Below are positions 42,276 through 43,090 of a stretch of DNA of 43,090 bases, in pieces. Numbering within the stretch: the stretch's first letter is position 1; the number at the start of each line of letters is the position of its first letter. Source of the DNA: Opitutia bacterium (lineage in GTDB: Bacteria > Verrucomicrobiota > Verrucomicrobiia > Opitutales > Opitutaceae); NCBI GenBank assembly GCA_947453695.1, contig CANGHW010000005.1:1-43090 (forward strand), given 5' to 3'. The position numbers and the translations under genes are program-made. The notes beneath the pieces were generated by a model. That model saw only the letters and a program-made list of their open reading frames with translations, was not told where the DNA came from and did not search any database.

Positions 42276-43090
42276 CTAGCGGCCCTCGTCGCCGAGGGGG
42301 CGCTGATTGGTGAAGTTGGGGCTGGCGGGGACAGCGAAGGTGGCCGGGTTGTCGGGGTGGGCTGGGTCGAAGCCGGGGAAGTCGTCGACGAGATGGGCGG
42401 CAAGCGGGAGTTTTTGAGTGCGGATTGCTTGCACGATGCATTTCGCGAGTTGGTAGCTGCCGAAGTTGCTGTGGTGGGTGTTGTCGAGTTTGCCCTCGGA
42501 GTTGGTGACGAAGGCGGCTTTGGAGCCTTCGACGCCGAGCGCTTCGTAGAGAGGTTTCGAAAGGGCGTTGAGATCGATGAAGGCGACGCCGAGTTTTTCG
42601 GCGGATTGGCGCGTGGCGGTGGCGTAGTCGATCAGCGAAGGGACGACTTTACCCGCGGCGTCGAAGGCTCGGCGTTCCATGGGAGAGACGAGAATCGGTG
42701 TGCCGCCGTGGGCGCGGACGGCGTCGACGTGTTTCTTGATTTCGTCCTGGTAGGTCGTGAACGGGCCGCCGGATTTCGACGCGATTTGCTTTTGGTCGTT
42801 GTGGCCGAATTCCATCAGCACCCAGTCGCCGGGCTGCAGCACGCTGAGGATCTTGTCGAGGCGGCGGCGTCCGAGGGAGTCGCGGTAGGTCTCGCCGGAT
42901 TCGCCGTGGTTGGCGACGGCGAGCGTGGGCTGGAACCAGCGGGTGATCATCTGGCCCCAGCTATTGTAGGGCTCCTTGGGTTGGTCGCAGACGGTGGAGT
43001 CGCCCAGGAGAAAGAGCGTGGGCGTCGCCGGAGCGGGGACGATTTCGAGGGCGGAGATTTTCGGCGCCTGGCCGTTGAATTCGAGCGTGA
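42276..43090 (-). CDS. Rhamnogalacturonan acetylesterase-like SGNH hydrolase, N-terminus cut by window
   Basis: The frame stays open to the window edge, giving 271 codons in view. Block I of the SGNH family is GDSTVCDQ with the nucleophile Ser (codons near 43000), followed by block II (NHGESGETYR), block III (MEFGHNDQK) and block V, DNTHHSNFGSYQLAKCI, which supplies the Asp and His. These motifs fit rhamnogalacturonan acetylesterases (CE12), which remove acetyl groups from pectin. The residues before block I (FNGQAPKISALEIVPAP) suggest an additional domain further upstream. It lies 139 bases from the DUF1800 gene on the same strand. A role in plant-polysaccharide use is inferred. Confidence 0.9.
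   Translation of the reverse strand, partial: TLEFNGQAPKISALEIVPAPATPTLFLLGDSTVCDQPKEPYNSWGQMITRWFQPTLAVANHGESGETYRDSLGRRRLDKILSVLQPGDWVLMEFGHNDQKQIASKSGGPFTTYQDEIKKHVDAVRAHGGTPILVSPMERRAFDAAGKVVPSLIDYATATRQSAEKLGVAFIDLNALSKPLYEALGVEGSKAAFVTNSEGKLDNTHHSNFGSYQLAKCIVQAIRTQKLPLAAHLVDDFPGFDPAHPDNPATFAVPASPNFTNQRPLGDEGR

Noticed and set aside
42137..42403. An 89-codon N-terminal extension of the DUF1800 protein
   Set aside because: The Pro/Ser/Arg-rich translation is typical of a non-coding frame, and the signal peptide starts at the ATG at 42136.

Overview
The window is about 43 kb of GC-rich bacterial chromosome. The gene content points to Verrucomicrobiota, probably an Opitutaceae-like member of Opitutae. 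The main reasons are two pairs of exported protein families typical of Planctomycetes and Verrucomicrobia (DUF1587/1592/1588/1585 with DUF1552, and DUF1800 with DUF1501), a filamentous-haemagglutinin-like giant protein, an rpoN gene next to a Ser/Thr protein kinase, a fused multi-spanning spermidine synthase-like protein, and almost no Shine-Dalgarno sequences. This assignment is inferred from family content; no rRNA gene is present to confirm it.

Layout. 1-4143: the 3' part of a very large secreted beta-helix protein, closed by a strong terminator. 4554-6948: fatty-acid synthesis cluster fabG-acpP-fabF. 7016-18763: housekeeping and signalling genes: a hybrid histidine kinase, rpmB, a MidA-like methyltransferase divergent from ctpA-tsaD, a Ser/Thr kinase-rpoN operon, an IscA/ErpA-type Fe-S protein, ubiE, an IHF/HU protein, hisS and cdd. 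18957-24307: a GYF_2-like/J-domain protein, a small conserved hypothetical, ogt, an S9 peptidase and dgt.

24308-31123 is the accessory-looking stretch. It holds an array of 24 degenerate 21-bp direct repeats, a NarL-type two-component pair, an operon of an ECF-sigma-like protein with a HigA-type ImmA/IrrE metallopeptidase that lacks a recognisable HTH domain, and a divergent helical protein of unknown function. Three palindromic REP-like elements with GTAG heads lie between genes, at 20627-20711, 30978-31051 and 35065-35140.

31124-43090: exported and envelope functions. A haem-motif PSD-type protein is overlapped by a Tat-exported DUF1552 protein (+ strand). On the - strand are a rhamnogalacturonan-acetylesterase-like SGNH hydrolase (cut by the window end), a large DUF1800 protein, a Tat-exported DUF1501 protein and a fused MFS/spermidine-synthase protein. 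These suggest a polymer-degrading life style.

The best candidates for undescribed biology are the 21-bp array, the sigma-like/metallopeptidase operon, and the two GTAG REP families.
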